Positions 1 to 8,168 of a DNA stretch of 64,000 bases are shown here, piece by piece. Every line of letters starts with the position of its first letter. Position 1 is the stretch's first letter. The translations under genes were made by a program, and so were the position numbers. The notes beneath the pieces are model-generated. The model did not search any database and had not been told where the DNA came from. It saw only the letters and a list, made by a program, of their open reading frames with translations. Origin of the DNA: Halopseudomonas xinjiangensis (lineage in GTDB: Bacteria; Pseudomonadota; Gammaproteobacteria; Pseudomonadales; Pseudomonadaceae); the NCBI RefSeq assembly GCF_900104945.1, contig NZ_LT629736.1, positions 1,240,001-1,304,000 on the forward strand. The letters are read 5' to 3'.

Positions 1-1
1 G

Positions 2-547
2 CGGCTATCGAACCAGACCGGCCGGCTGGAGTTGATCCCGCGTGCGGATATCCCCTTCGGCATCCCCGGCTGTTCCTACGCTACGGCGCCCTTTACGCAC
101 GTGAACCCGGACGGCTCGCGCTTCAGCGATGGCTCCTTCGGCGTGCTTTATCTTGCCGACTGCATCGAGACGGCAATCGCCGAGGTACGACATCACCAGC
201 AGGCCTATTGGTCGCAGGTGGAGGGGCTGCGCTACGAGCGCTTCACCTTCCGCGGGCTGGCGGCGCGGTTCGATGAGGCCGGCGCGCTGGATGCGCTGTC
301 CGTGTCGCGCAACGATCTGATTTATTCGCCAGACGATTACAGCGCCTCGCGCCAGCTTGGCCGCGATACGTTGAATGCCGGGGCGACTGGCATTCGCTAT
401 CACTCGGTGCGCCAGCCCGGTGGTGTCTGCTGGGGGTTGCTGACGCCGAGGCAGGTGGTGTCCGTGAAGCAGACGTCGCATTACGAGATGATCTGGAGCG
501 GGGAGATTGCGGCGGTGCACAAGTTGTCGCGTGATTTGGCGCGATGA
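2..547 (+). CDS. RES-domain protein, toxin-like (5' end outside window)
   Basis: The reading frame is open from the left edge, so the true start lies upstream; a TTG at 32 is only the first possible start inside the window. The visible 181 codons match the RES domain: an Arg in the SRFSDG segment, then YLADCIETAIAEV with its Glu, then a Ser in the YSASRQL segment, the three residues that name the family. RES proteins characterised so far degrade NAD+ and are the toxin half of RES-Xre toxin-antitoxin pairs, usually with the antitoxin gene just upstream. That gene would be outside this window, so the toxin role is inferred. A single REP-like palindrome follows. Confidence 0.8.
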   Translation, partial: RLSNQTGRLELIPRADIPFGIPGCSYATAPFTHVNPDGSRFSDGSFGVLYLADCIETAIAEVRHHQQAYWSQVEGLRYERFTFRGLAARFDEAGALDALSVSRNDLIYSPDDYSASRQLGRDTLNAGATGIRYHSVRQPGGVCWGLLTPRQVVSVKQTSHYEMIWSGEIAAVHKLSRDLAR

Positions 548-589
548 GTGCGTGCGGTTTGGCTGATGCAGGTCGCGGGACCGAACGCC

Positions 590-655
590 GGATTGCGGCG
601 AGGACGCCGCTCCCTCGAACTATTGTAGGAGCGGACCCGGCCGCGAAGGGTCCTG
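590..655. repeat. single REP-like palindromic element
   Basis: The right part (from about 625) reads GTAGGAGCGGACCCGGCCGCG followed by AAGG, the half-element that recurs in the array at 2637-3225 and elsewhere in the window; the left part holds a degenerate inverted partner (GAGGACGCCGCTCCCTCG). It lies between the RES gene and the 5'-nucleotidase gene. Extragenic position and shared core support a Pseudomonas-type REP. Confidence 0.55.
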
Positions 656-663
656 TACGCTCT

Positions 664-685
664 CTCTCATGAACCTTCCGTGAAC
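664..685 (+). promoter_or_regulatory. 11-bp direct repeat upstream of 5'-nucleotidase, possible PhoB-type site
   Basis: Two adjacent 11-bp units, CTCTCATGAAC and CTTCCGTGAAC, agree at 8 of 11 positions. PhoB binds 11-bp-spaced direct repeats, and a nucleotidase is a plausible phosphate-starvation target. The match to the Pho-box consensus itself is only moderate, so this is a weak call. Confidence 0.2.
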
Positions 686-747
686 GTCACGCAGCCGTAA
701 CACCCCGCACATAGCTTCAACCCATCGACAATTACAGATGGGTACAA

Positions 748-2628
748 ATGATGAGCAATACATGGAAAGGGCTCGCCGGGCTGGCGATGTGTGTATCGTT
801 GGCGGCGTGCAACAGCGACTCGGACAACGATGACGTCACTCCCGCGCCACCAGCCGAGCCGCAGCAGGCATTGTTGCTGAACATCGCCCACGTTAACGAC
901 AGCCACTCGCAACTCGAGCCCTTCAGCGGCTTTGAAGTGCAGTTGGCCGGTGAAGCAACCCAGTTGGAGCTCGGCGGCTATTCGCGAGTGACGGCTGCTT
1001 TCGCAGAACTTGAGCAAAGCCTTCCCAATCTGCTGAAGCTGCATGCCGGCGACGCCATCACTGGCACCTTGTATTACACCTTCTACAAGGGCGAAGCCGA
1101 CGCGGACATGATGAACACCGTATGCTTCGATGCCTTCGCGCTCGGCAATCACGAATTCGACGATAGCGACGCAGGGCTGAAAACCTTCCTCGACTACCTC
1201 TCCGCAGGATCGTGCGACACGCCGGTCCTGGCTGCGAACGTCAAGCCCCAGGTAGGAACCCCGTTGGCACCTGCGGCGGTCGATGATTACATCAAGCCGT
1301 ACGTGGTGAAGGAGATAGAGGGTGTGCAGGTTGGCATCGTCGGGCTGGACATCGCCGGAAAAACCACTAACTCATCACGCCCGTTGGACACCACAGTGTT
1401 CGAGGACGAAGTCGCCGCAGCGCAGGCAGCCATCGATACCCTGCAGGGCGAGGGAATTGAGCACATCGTGCTGCTGACCCACCAGGGCTATGAGAACGAC
1501 CAAGCCATGGCTGCACAGCTGACCGGCGTGGATGTGATCGTCGGTGGCGACTCGCATTCCTTGCTGGGTGATTTCACCGAGCTCGGACTGTCGTCCTCCG
1601 GGGCCTATCCAACCCAGGCGCGCAATGCCGACGGCGAGCTGGTGTGCATTGGTCAGGCCTGGGAATACAGCAAGGCAATCGGGGTGATGAATGTTCAATT
1701 CGATACCGCCGGCATGGTAGAGAGCTGTGCGGGTCAGGCATCGCTGCTGATTGGCGACACTTTCCAGCAATCGGTTGACGGCAGCTTCGTCGCCGTGAGC
1801 GAGGCGCGTCGTGCCGAGTTGCTCAGCGCGGCCGAGGCGATCGATGGGTTGTGGGTCATTCAGCCTGATCAGGAAGCCGAAGCCATCCTTTCCGGTTACA
1901 AAGGCGAGATCGACGAGCGCAAGCAGGAGGTCATCGGCCAGGCTAACGAGTCGTTCTGCCTGGTTCGTGTGCCGGGTGAGTCGACCAATCGCAGTGCTGG
2001 CGTAGCCGGGTGCGAGTCCGCTAACACGCTGGCGCGCGGGAGTGATGCCGCCCAGTTGGTGGCCGAAGCATTTCTAGATGCCAGCCTGCGGGCGGACTTC
2101 TCGTTGCAGAATGCCGGCGGCGTGCGCATTCCGCTGGCTGCAGGCGACATCACCTTTGACACCGCTTCCACCATGCTGCCGTTTACCAACGTGCTTGTGG
2201 AATTGGACATCACCGGAGCGGAGGTTGTGGCCGCGCTGGAGGATGCTGTGGCGAACCATCTGGAAGAAGGCGGCTCGACCGGGTCACAGCCCTATGCGGC
2301 CGGGCTGCGTTGGGATCTGGACATGTCTGCCGCGCGCGGGTCGCGGTTCTCCAATGTCGAAGTGCGTAGCGATGCCGGCCTGTGGGAGCCGATCGATCTG
2401 TCTGTGACCTATGTGCTGGTGACCAATGATTTCATCGGCGAAGGTCGGGACGGGTATACCACTCTGGGTGAAGTGACCGAGGATGGGAGGTCGACCAATA
2501 CCTATCTGCTGTATACGCAGAGCCTGGTCGACTATCTGCAGCGTCAGGGCAACGTGTCGCGGCCGGCACGGAGCGAGTATTCGCACCAGTCGGTGACTAC
2601 CGCGGGAGGGGTCCTGTTGACGGATTGA
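748..2628 (+). CDS. Lipoprotein 5'-nucleotidase / UDP-sugar hydrolase family
   Basis: The 626-residue product starts with a lipoprotein signal (lipobox LAAC, Cys21), so it should be lipid-anchored in the envelope. The N-terminal metallophosphatase domain shows the two-metal motifs: HVNDSHS near residue 51, HAGDA, ALGNHEFDD, LLTHQGYEND and GGDSHS. The C-terminal half, with the LQNAGGVR segment, is the substrate-binding 5'-nucleotidase domain. Family members hydrolyse nucleoside 5'-phosphates and UDP-sugars outside the cytoplasm to recover nucleoside and phosphate. ATG at 748 is taken as start because it leads directly into the signal peptide. Exact substrate cannot be read from the sequence. 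A REP array follows the stop. Confidence 0.9.
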   Translation: MMSNTWKGLAGLAMCVSLAACNSDSDNDDVTPAPPAEPQQALLLNIAHVNDSHSQLEPFSGFEVQLAGEATQLELGGYSRVTAAFAELEQSLPNLLKLHAGDAITGTLYYTFYKGEADADMMNTVCFDAFALGNHEFDDSDAGLKTFLDYLSAGSCDTPVLAANVKPQVGTPLAPAAVDDYIKPYVVKEIEGVQVGIVGLDIAGKTTNSSRPLDTTVFEDEVAAAQAAIDTLQGEGIEHIVLLTHQGYENDQAMAAQLTGVDVIVGGDSHSLLGDFTELGLSSSGAYPTQARNADGELVCIGQAWEYSKAIGVMNVQFDTAGMVESCAGQASLLIGDTFQQSVDGSFVAVSEARRAELLSAAEAIDGLWVIQPDQEAEAILSGYKGEIDERKQEVIGQANESFCLVRVPGESTNRSAGVAGCESANTLARGSDAAQLVAEAFLDASLRADFSLQNAGGVRIPLAAGDITFDTASTMLPFTNVLVELDITGAEVVAALEDAVANHLEEGGSTGSQPYAAGLRWDLDMSAARGSRFSNVEVRSDAGLWEPIDLSVTYVLVTNDFIGEGRDGYTTLGEVTEDGRSTNTYLLYTQSLVDYLQRQGNVSRPARSEYSHQSVTTAGGVLLTD

Positions 2629-2636
2629 TCGGGCGG

Positions 2637-3225
2637 GGGCGCCGCTCCTACCGGGTGGGAGTAGGGCTGGGGTTTGTGGGAGCGTCCTTCTGGACGCGAT
2701 GGGTTTTGTGCATTCTTCTTCGCGGCCAGGTCCGCTCCTACGGGGTCGGGGCTGGGTTTGGCTTGTGTAGGAGCGCACTTGGGCGCGAAGGGGTTGGTGC
2801 ATTTTGCTTCGCGGCCAGGTCCGCTCCTACAGGGTCGGGGCTGGGTTTGGCTTGTGTGGGGCGCATCTGGGCGCGAAGGGGTTGGTGCATTTTGCTTCGC
2901 GGCCAAGTCCGCTCCTACAGGGTCGGGGCTGGGTTTGGCTTGTGTAGGAGCGCACCTGGGCGCGAAGGGGTTGGTGCATTCTGCTTCGCGGCCAGGTCCG
3001 CTCCTACAGGGTCCGGGCTGGGTTTGGCTTGTGTAGGAGCGCGCCTGGGCGCGAAGGGGTTGGTACATTCTGCTTCGCGGCCAGGTCCGCTCCTACAGGG
3101 TCGGGGCTGGGTTTGGCTTGTGTAGGAGCGCACCTGGGCGCGAAGGGTTTGGTGCATTCTGCTTCGCGGCCAGTTCCGCTCCTACAGGGTCCGGGGCTGG
3201 GTTTGGCTTGTGTGGGGCGCATCTA
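2637..3225. repeat. Tandem REP array, about seven units of 85-90 bp
   Basis: The string GCTGGGTTTGGCTTGTGT (first copy variant) recurs at about 2666, 2751, 2840, 2928, 3017, 3106 and 3196, giving spacings of 85, 89, 88, 89, 89 and 90 bp. Each unit carries two inverted halves, GTAGGAGCGCACCTGGGCGC...GAAGGGG and CTTCGCGGCCAGGTCCGCTCC...TAC, so the RNA can fold into long hairpins. The array fills the whole 604-bp gap between two converging genes and contains no believable gene; open frames across it are repetitive translations of the repeat. Units are nearly identical, implying recent amplification. No REP-associated transposase is nearby. Confidence 0.9.
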
Positions 3226-3232
3226 CCGGGGA

Positions 3233-4774
3233 TCAGCGGCGGGTGACGAGGCCGAAGAGGCCTTTGGCGGCCTGGCGGACGCGCTTGAACTCCTTGCTGG
3301 CAGAGAATGCACCGGCTTCGCGGCGGCGCCGGTTGAGCTGTACGTTCAGCGCCTTGTTATAGCGATCGTTGAGCAGGTCGCGCAGGGCATCGACGTTGTA
3401 CTGTTCGCGCTCTGGCGATACGCAAATCGGCAGGATTTCATCCAGATGCAGTACCTCCCGGTTGAACGCCAGCGCTTCGCTGATCAGTTCAGCTTTCGGA
3501 TCGGTGCTGTCCAGTTCATACGGCGGGTTCCAGTCGTTGTGGGTACCGAGGCGGTCGACCTGGTTCAGCAGACCGATGGTCGGCGGGGCCTGTACGTGAA
3601 CGTGCTTCTGTCGCCACTCCTCGAAGCGTTTGCCGAATTCCTGATCGAGTTTGCGCGCGGGCTGGTTGGCGCGCAGTACCCAGAGCACCATGTCTGATTG
3701 CACCATTTCCTCGAAGAGGACCTTCTCCAGCTTTGGGTCGCCGTTCAAACCCGGCAAGTCCAATAGCCGAAGAAATGGGATGCCGTCCACCTTGCACTCG
3801 TAAACCAATCCTCGATCGGTGCTGGGTAGGGCGCTGGTTTCGGCTTGCCAGCCTTCGGTCAGTGCATTGATCACCGACGACTTGCCGGCACCGGTCTGGC
3901 CGATCAGGCAAATGCGGATCGGCTCGGGCTTCTCCGCCTGGCGCTCGTCGTCTTTCAAGGTCGCGGCGGTGAACGACAGCTCATCTTCATCAAAGCGGAA
4001 GTGGCCGCCATAGAGGTCGATCGCGGCGCGCAACACTTCCAGCAGGAGCAATCGCTTGAGCCGCTCCTGCATCTCATCGCTCAAGCCTTCGAACGACTGG
4101 CCAATCGCCTGGCTTCCTAGCTCGGCCAGCATGCCCTCTGGCGTCAGCATGCGAATCTTGCGGTATACGTTGAACACCTTTACCGCCGGTGCGAACTGAT
4201 CGGCCTTCTCATCCAGCCAGAGCACATGGGATATCTTCAGATGGTCGATCCCCGGCACGTGCTCCTTGAGCGTGCGTCGATAGCGTTGCGAGAGCTTTTC
4301 GGCGATCGCCAGCAGGGCGATGGGGGAGAAGGCCCACTCGGCGTGGCGTTTGCCCTTTCCATAATAGGCTGCGACCCCCCGCGCCAATAGCATGGCGTCG
4401 TCCGGCATGGCACGCCAGGTGTCCTTGCGCTGAATCAGAGCGCTGACCTCTGGGAGCATCTCCCGCTGAACCTGGCGATCAAGCGGCGTCCAGTAATCGG
4501 GCGTTTCCATCTCTTCGATCAGTTCGGGCTCCACCGGTGGGGCACGTTTGAGCTTCCGTTTGCGGATGAAGAAGAACGGCAGCACCACGAACAGTGTGCA
4601 TAGTCCGAGAAGCCCAACGAAGGTGAGGATGTAGTTGTGCCGGAAGATCGCATAGACCCCGAACAATGCGAGGACGACGATGGGTAATACCACGGCGATG
4701 AGCAGGAAAGGCGTGATCCTGTCCGAGAACTGAGCGGCCGCCCGAAAGGCCTTAACGGTTGTTTTCAGCGTCAT
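3233..4774 (-). CDS. Membrane-anchored GTPase (P-loop, TRAFAC-type)
   Basis: The 513-residue protein has two predicted transmembrane helices near residues 22-44 and 50-70, a basic patch (RKRKLKR), a roughly 200-residue linker, then a G domain. G1 is GQTGAGKSS (292-300), G3 is DLPG (339-342) and G4 is NQVD (404-407), a variant of NKxD. It resembles the YeeP/Era-like GTPases of unknown function rather than a translation factor. It overlaps the upstream GTPase gene by 23 bp on the same strand, so the two are surely co-transcribed and probably work together at the inner membrane. The biological role is unknown. Confidence 0.75.
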   Translation of the reverse strand: MTLKTTVKAFRAAAQFSDRITPFLLIAVVLPIVVLALFGVYAIFRHNYILTFVGLLGLCTLFVVLPFFFIRKRKLKRAPPVEPELIEEMETPDYWTPLDRQVQREMLPEVSALIQRKDTWRAMPDDAMLLARGVAAYYGKGKRHAEWAFSPIALLAIAEKLSQRYRRTLKEHVPGIDHLKISHVLWLDEKADQFAPAVKVFNVYRKIRMLTPEGMLAELGSQAIGQSFEGLSDEMQERLKRLLLLEVLRAAIDLYGGHFRFDEDELSFTAATLKDDERQAEKPEPIRICLIGQTGAGKSSVINALTEGWQAETSALPSTDRGLVYECKVDGIPFLRLLDLPGLNGDPKLEKVLFEEMVQSDMVLWVLRANQPARKLDQEFGKRFEEWRQKHVHVQAPPTIGLLNQVDRLGTHNDWNPPYELDSTDPKAELISEALAFNREVLHLDEILPICVSPEREQYNVDALRDLLNDRYNKALNVQLNRRRREAGAFSASKEFKRVRQAAKGLFGLVTRR

Positions 4775-5864
4775 CTTTGGCGACCGGCAGGATGTGTTCG
4801 AAGGCCTTGCGATAGACCTCCTGGAGCTCTTCGGTTGAGGTTGGCTTGCCGCTGATCTTGTTGAAGAAATAGATGCAGCCGACGCGGCCCAGCGCGTAGG
4901 TCACGCAGTAGCTGGTAACGGCCGCGGATGCTGCGCCGACAGTCTGCCCGTAAACCGGAATCAACTTGACCAGTTGCCGCAGACCGAGCCGGGAAGCGTA
5001 ATGCACGCCGAAGCCGGCGCCCATGGCGCCGAGTAGTTCGGTAAGCAGCCGCCGATTCCAGGGCAAACCGTAGTGACTGGCCAGGCTGTGCAGCATCTTG
5101 GTCTGAATCGCCGGCACCGCAACCAGACCGACCATGGGGACCGCGTCGGTGGCCCCGGCGGCGCCGGCGTACCACATGATCTCGCTCTTGAATTTGCGGA
5201 AGTTCTTTTCCTCGGCCGTGTGCTTTCCTCGCCGCTCGAACAGTTCGGCAACGATCGGCAGAAAGTTGCCCAACTCATCGACCAGCCGCGTTATGCCGAC
5301 TGGCTGACCGTCCCTGCCGATCAGATCGACCGGTGCGCTGCCGATGGGCCCCCAGACAGCTTCGACCGCCTGTTGATTGTGCAGGACGCACTTATCGCTT
5401 TCCTGCTTCGAATCCAGCGTGTCGATGGCTGTATGTACCAGCAGCGCGTTGCGGACTGTCCCTGAGCGCTTGATGCGCTTGAGCGCGTCGAGTAGCTCGG
5501 ATTGCTCGGGGTCGTCGGCACGCATGACGATTACCAGGGCATGACTGTGGCGCGCGCAGGCGCGGATATCCTCGGTTGGGTCGTATTCGGCTTCCGATAG
5601 TCCTCGCGTGTCGAGAAAGCGCAGGACCGGCGTTTGCTGCGGAAAGTCGTACTGGGTGGCGGTTTGCGTGCACGGGCGGAAGCCCCGCCCGACTTCGATC
5701 TCGCTCAACCCGGTGAGCGCGCGAATCAACGTCGACTTGCCGGCGCCGGTCTTGCCGATCAACCACAGGGTCGGCAGGTGCTCTTCGCTGTGGCGAAAGG
5801 CAGGCTCCAGGTCTTCGGCCCGGGTAGGGTTGAGTTTTCTGTAGATGCGTTTGACCAGGCTCAT
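4752..5864 (-). CDS. GTPase with C-terminal hydrophobic (DUF697-like) domain
   Basis: This is the first gene of a two-GTPase operon. The 370-residue product has G1 GKTGAGKS (37-44) and G3 DTRG (85-88); the expected G4 position reads HTAID, so the guanine-specificity motif is degenerate. The C-terminal 150 residues hold hydrophobic, glycine- and alanine-rich segments (around VGLVAVPAI and YGQTVGAASAAV) like those of DUF697 proteins, suggesting membrane association. Its end overlaps the next GTPase gene by 23 bp. Partner-type GTPases of this sort are often linked to envelope stress or membrane remodelling, but nothing here fixes a function. Confidence 0.7.
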   Translation of the reverse strand: MSLVKRIYRKLNPTRAEDLEPAFRHSEEHLPTLWLIGKTGAGKSTLIRALTGLSEIEVGRGFRPCTQTATQYDFPQQTPVLRFLDTRGLSEAEYDPTEDIRACARHSHALVIVMRADDPEQSELLDALKRIKRSGTVRNALLVHTAIDTLDSKQESDKCVLHNQQAVEAVWGPIGSAPVDLIGRDGQPVGITRLVDELGNFLPIVAELFERRGKHTAEEKNFRKFKSEIMWYAGAAGATDAVPMVGLVAVPAIQTKMLHSLASHYGLPWNRRLLTELLGAMGAGFGVHYASRLGLRQLVKLIPVYGQTVGAASAAVTSYCVTYALGRVGCIYFFNKISGKPTSTEELQEVYRKAFEHILPVAKDDAENNR

Positions 5865-6007
5865 GTACTTACCTTGAGGGCGCGCAGGCGCTTTTGCAAG
5901 AACCGACCGGAGGCAGCTCGGTTGGTTCGATACCCGATCACGCTTCGCGTCGACCGTACCAGAGGAATGCGACCAACAGGTTATGCACTGGATCGCCGGA
6001 AGGTATC

Positions 6008-6035
6008 GAACTCCCGCTGCAGAGCCGAATCGAAA
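6008..6035 (+). promoter_or_regulatory. Possible sigma-E/AlgU-type promoter
   Basis: GAACTC, 16 bp, then TCGAAA resembles the extracytoplasmic sigma factor AlgU/RpoE pattern (GAACTT, 16-17 bp, TCTGA or TCAAA). It sits about 33 bp before the small acidic protein gene at 6068. A short motif match only. Confidence 0.25.
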
Positions 6036-6067
6036 GAGTGCACACCCTGTTCATTCTAGGAGGTCAC

Positions 6068-6217
6068 ATGTCCAACGATCCGAAACAACCAGCCGATTAC
6101 GACGAGATGGAAGAGGGCGCACCAGAAGGTGCGGTGAACTCGGAAAATCTCGACAAGGTCGATGCCGAGAAGATCAAGAGCAATATCGACACTGACGAAA
6201 ATGAGGTGCCTGGCTAG
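6068..6217 (+). CDS. Small acidic hypothetical protein (49 aa)
   Basis: ATG at 6068 is preceded by a textbook Shine-Dalgarno (AGGAGGT, 3 nt before the start region), which decides this start over longer in-frame options. The 49-residue product is rich in Asp, Glu and Asn, has no signal peptide or membrane segment and looks intrinsically disordered. Its stop TAG shares its last base with the GTG start of the DUF1810 gene, so the two are probably translationally coupled. I do not recognise a family. A possible AlgU-type promoter lies just upstream, suggesting a stress-related small protein, which is inference. Confidence 0.65.
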   Translation: MSNDPKQPADYDEMEEGAPEGAVNSENLDKVDAEKIKSNIDTDENEVPG

Positions 6218-6675
6218 TGGATGCACGAAACGCAGTCACCGAGCCTACTGCGCAGTATGATCTGGAGCGCTTCGTAGACGCGCAGAACGGCGTCTACGAG
6301 CGTGCTCTGGCAGAGCTTCGGGCTGGTCATAAACAATCGCACTGGATGTGGTTCATCTTTCCTCAGCTTGCCGGACTGGGTCAGAGCGATATGGCTCGTC
6401 GCTACGCCATTGGCAGCCTCGACGAAGCGAAAGCCTATCTGGAACACCCTGTTCTCGGCGAACGCCTCGAGCGCAGCGCGGAAGCCTTGCTGCCCTGGGG
6501 TAACCGCTCGGCACGGCAAATAATGGGCTCGCCGGATGACATGAAGCTGCGTTCAAGCATGACGCTGTTTGCGCTCGCCGATCCACAGCGTGAGGTGTTT
6601 CGCCAGGTTCTCGAGCAGTTTTTCGGTGGGGAGTATGACCCTAAAACGCTGGCCATCCGCTCCGGAGGCGAGTAG
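6217..6675 (+). CDS. DUF1810 family protein
   Basis: The 152-residue sequence contains the family's signature order: YDLERFVDAQ near the N terminus, HWMWFIFPQLAGLG around 44-57, a helical YAIGSLDEAKAYLEHPVLGERL segment, and a C-terminal FFGGEYDPKTL. DUF1810 proteins are small, soluble, all-helical proteins with no established biochemical function. The GTG start at 6217 overlaps the preceding stop by one base; ATG alternatives would remove the conserved N terminus. It is the last gene of a two-gene unit. Confidence 0.85.
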   Translation: MDARNAVTEPTAQYDLERFVDAQNGVYERALAELRAGHKQSHWMWFIFPQLAGLGQSDMARRYAIGSLDEAKAYLEHPVLGERLERSAEALLPWGNRSARQIMGSPDDMKLRSSMTLFALADPQREVFRQVLEQFFGGEYDPKTLAIRSGGE

Positions 6676-6705
6676 CGGCCCGGAGCGGGTTGGCACGGAA
6701 ACGTG

Positions 6706-7041
6706 TTACCGGGTTTCCTGAGTTTCGTGCAGTGATTTTTCCCCTGTAATGACGCCGCGCACGCCGTCGTCATCCTCTTCTTCGGCTCGTTCCCGGCGGT
6801 TTTCTTCGTCGTCCATGTTGCCTACATCATCGTAAGGGGTGATGTCTTCGGCGCCACCACCGGCGGACGGCACCTCTACCGAGCCACCCACGCCTTTCTC
6901 GCCGGGCGTTCCGCCCGCATCTTCGGCGGGGGAGTTGTGGTGTGGCATATGGTCGTCGCGCTTGTCGTCGGCGCCGGCAGTTCCGGCAAATACGAGCGTC
7001 GTGGCGAATAGCGCGGCCGATAGCATCTTCAATTCTTTCAT
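6706..7041 (-). CDS. Secreted small acidic protein, unknown function
   Basis: The 111-residue product begins with a clear Sec signal peptide (basic start, hydrophobic ALFATTLVFAGTAGA, cleavage likely after AGA). The mature part is short, Gly/Pro-rich in the first half and Asp/Glu-rich in the second (NMDDEENRRERAEEEDDD), with no Cys and no recognisable fold. A strong ribosome site (AAAGGAG) precedes the ATG. It converges on the DUF1810 gene. Low complexity suggests a disordered periplasmic protein; no function is proposed. Confidence 0.6.
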   Translation of the reverse strand: MKELKMLSAALFATTLVFAGTAGADDKRDDHMPHHNSPAEDAGGTPGEKGVGGSVEVPSAGGGAEDITPYDDVGNMDDEENRRERAEEEDDDGVRGVITGEKSLHETQETR

Positions 7042-7326
7042 GTGCTTCTCCTTTCAAGCGATCCTGTTCAATGGACCCCTCAGGTGAAGCGATGTTCATC
7101 TGCTCGGCGTCGTTGTGCCGGTTCATATGTCGCCCCAATCACAATATCAAGCCAGACCAAGCGAAGCGCTGAACTTCGCTTGTGGCCCTTTGTCACTATG
7201 TTGGTGGAAGGATGCCATAAGACGATTGTAAGTGGTATCAAAGTATCACTATCTCATCGATCGAGGGACGGCTTGCCAAGTTAGGAAGATATCAACTTCC
7301 GTTGAAAGCAGAACATAAGGCGAAAT

Positions 7327-7992
7327 ATGAACAAGCTTCATTTTTTGCCGGTGGCGGTATCGCTAGGATTGCTCTCAGGTTGTAACGGATTTACCCGACC
7401 TTTGCCCCCGGGGAATGACTACGCTGGAAGCCAGGCGATCTTTTCTGGCTTGCCCGCTCCCATGGTATTCATGGGCACCGCAACTCAATGGAACGACGAA
7501 TATGCCGTAACCGCAGCGCATATCCCGTTTACTGACAATGTCGTACATCGCTGCAGCACTGGCTGCGATCTGGTATTTATCAAGCGCAAGGCGAAAGGCC
7601 CAGTGCCGCAATGGCGGGAGCCTGTTCCTGGAGAAGAAGTCGTTGCGGTGGGCTATAGCGGTGCGATGTTGGTCCCGGTACAGGGCACCGGGCACGCCAA
7701 GTCGACTCGGGTCCTCCTCGAAGACAAAAGTTCACAAGTTGCTTATGCCACGCACGATGCACCATTAACCGTCGGTATGTCCGGCGGCCCTTTATATGGT
7801 GCGGACAAGGCGGTATTAGGTATCAATCTTGGTTTCGGGCTCGACTATCAGTGGTACTCCGATCTGGATGACCCGAACAGTATCGGGCACTCCAAACGCA
7901 ACAGTTATTATCTTTCTACCGATGTAATCCGCGCCGAATGGGAATTATTCCAACGGTCATTACCGCAAAACCAGATAACTCAAGCGCACTGA
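7327..7992 (+). CDS. Lipoprotein trypsin-like serine protease
   Basis: The 221-residue product has a lipobox LSGC (Cys19) and then a small chymotrypsin-like domain. The catalytic triad can be read as His65 in VTAAHI, Asp81 in CDLVFIK, and Ser152 in GMSGGPLYG. A short-loop form of the fold without PDZ domains suggests a compact envelope protease. The gene and its upstream 250 bp are richer in A/T and use codons such as TTA and GTA that its neighbours avoid, hinting at acquisition from elsewhere. It stands alone with its own ribosome site (AAGGCG). Substrate is unknown. Confidence 0.75.
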   Translation: MNKLHFLPVAVSLGLLSGCNGFTRPLPPGNDYAGSQAIFSGLPAPMVFMGTATQWNDEYAVTAAHIPFTDNVVHRCSTGCDLVFIKRKAKGPVPQWREPVPGEEVVAVGYSGAMLVPVQGTGHAKSTRVLLEDKSSQVAYATHDAPLTVGMSGGPLYGADKAVLGINLGFGLDYQWYSDLDDPNSIGHSKRNSYYLSTDVIRAEWELFQRSLPQNQITQAH

Positions 7993-8168
7993 TTCACCTG
8001 GGCGGCCGTTCGTGCGCCCGGTTACCGGCGGTCAGCGTTCGGATTTACTGCCGAGTTCCTTGGAACAAGCCACCTGACCTCCGGTCCATCAATCATCAGC
8101 GCAATGGCCGTTCCGGTCGCAGTTTGCAGCGCATCGCTCATCCCTTGCGGTAATGCAGGAGACTCTTC

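Noticed and set aside
2544-3222. Several long open frames on both strands with repetitive Arg/Pro/Gly-rich products
   Set aside because: They are translations of the tandem REP array and contain no ribosome site or family motif.
2637-3225. Possible CRISPR array
   Set aside because: Repeats are about 89 bp, contiguous and nearly identical without unique spacers, and there are no cas genes; the units are REP palindromes.
6827-7138. Minus-strand frame resembling a CsbD-like start (RLKGEAHERIEDAIG)
   Set aside because: The resemblance comes from reading the ribosome site and start of the secreted acidic protein in another frame; the rest is Arg-rich noise.
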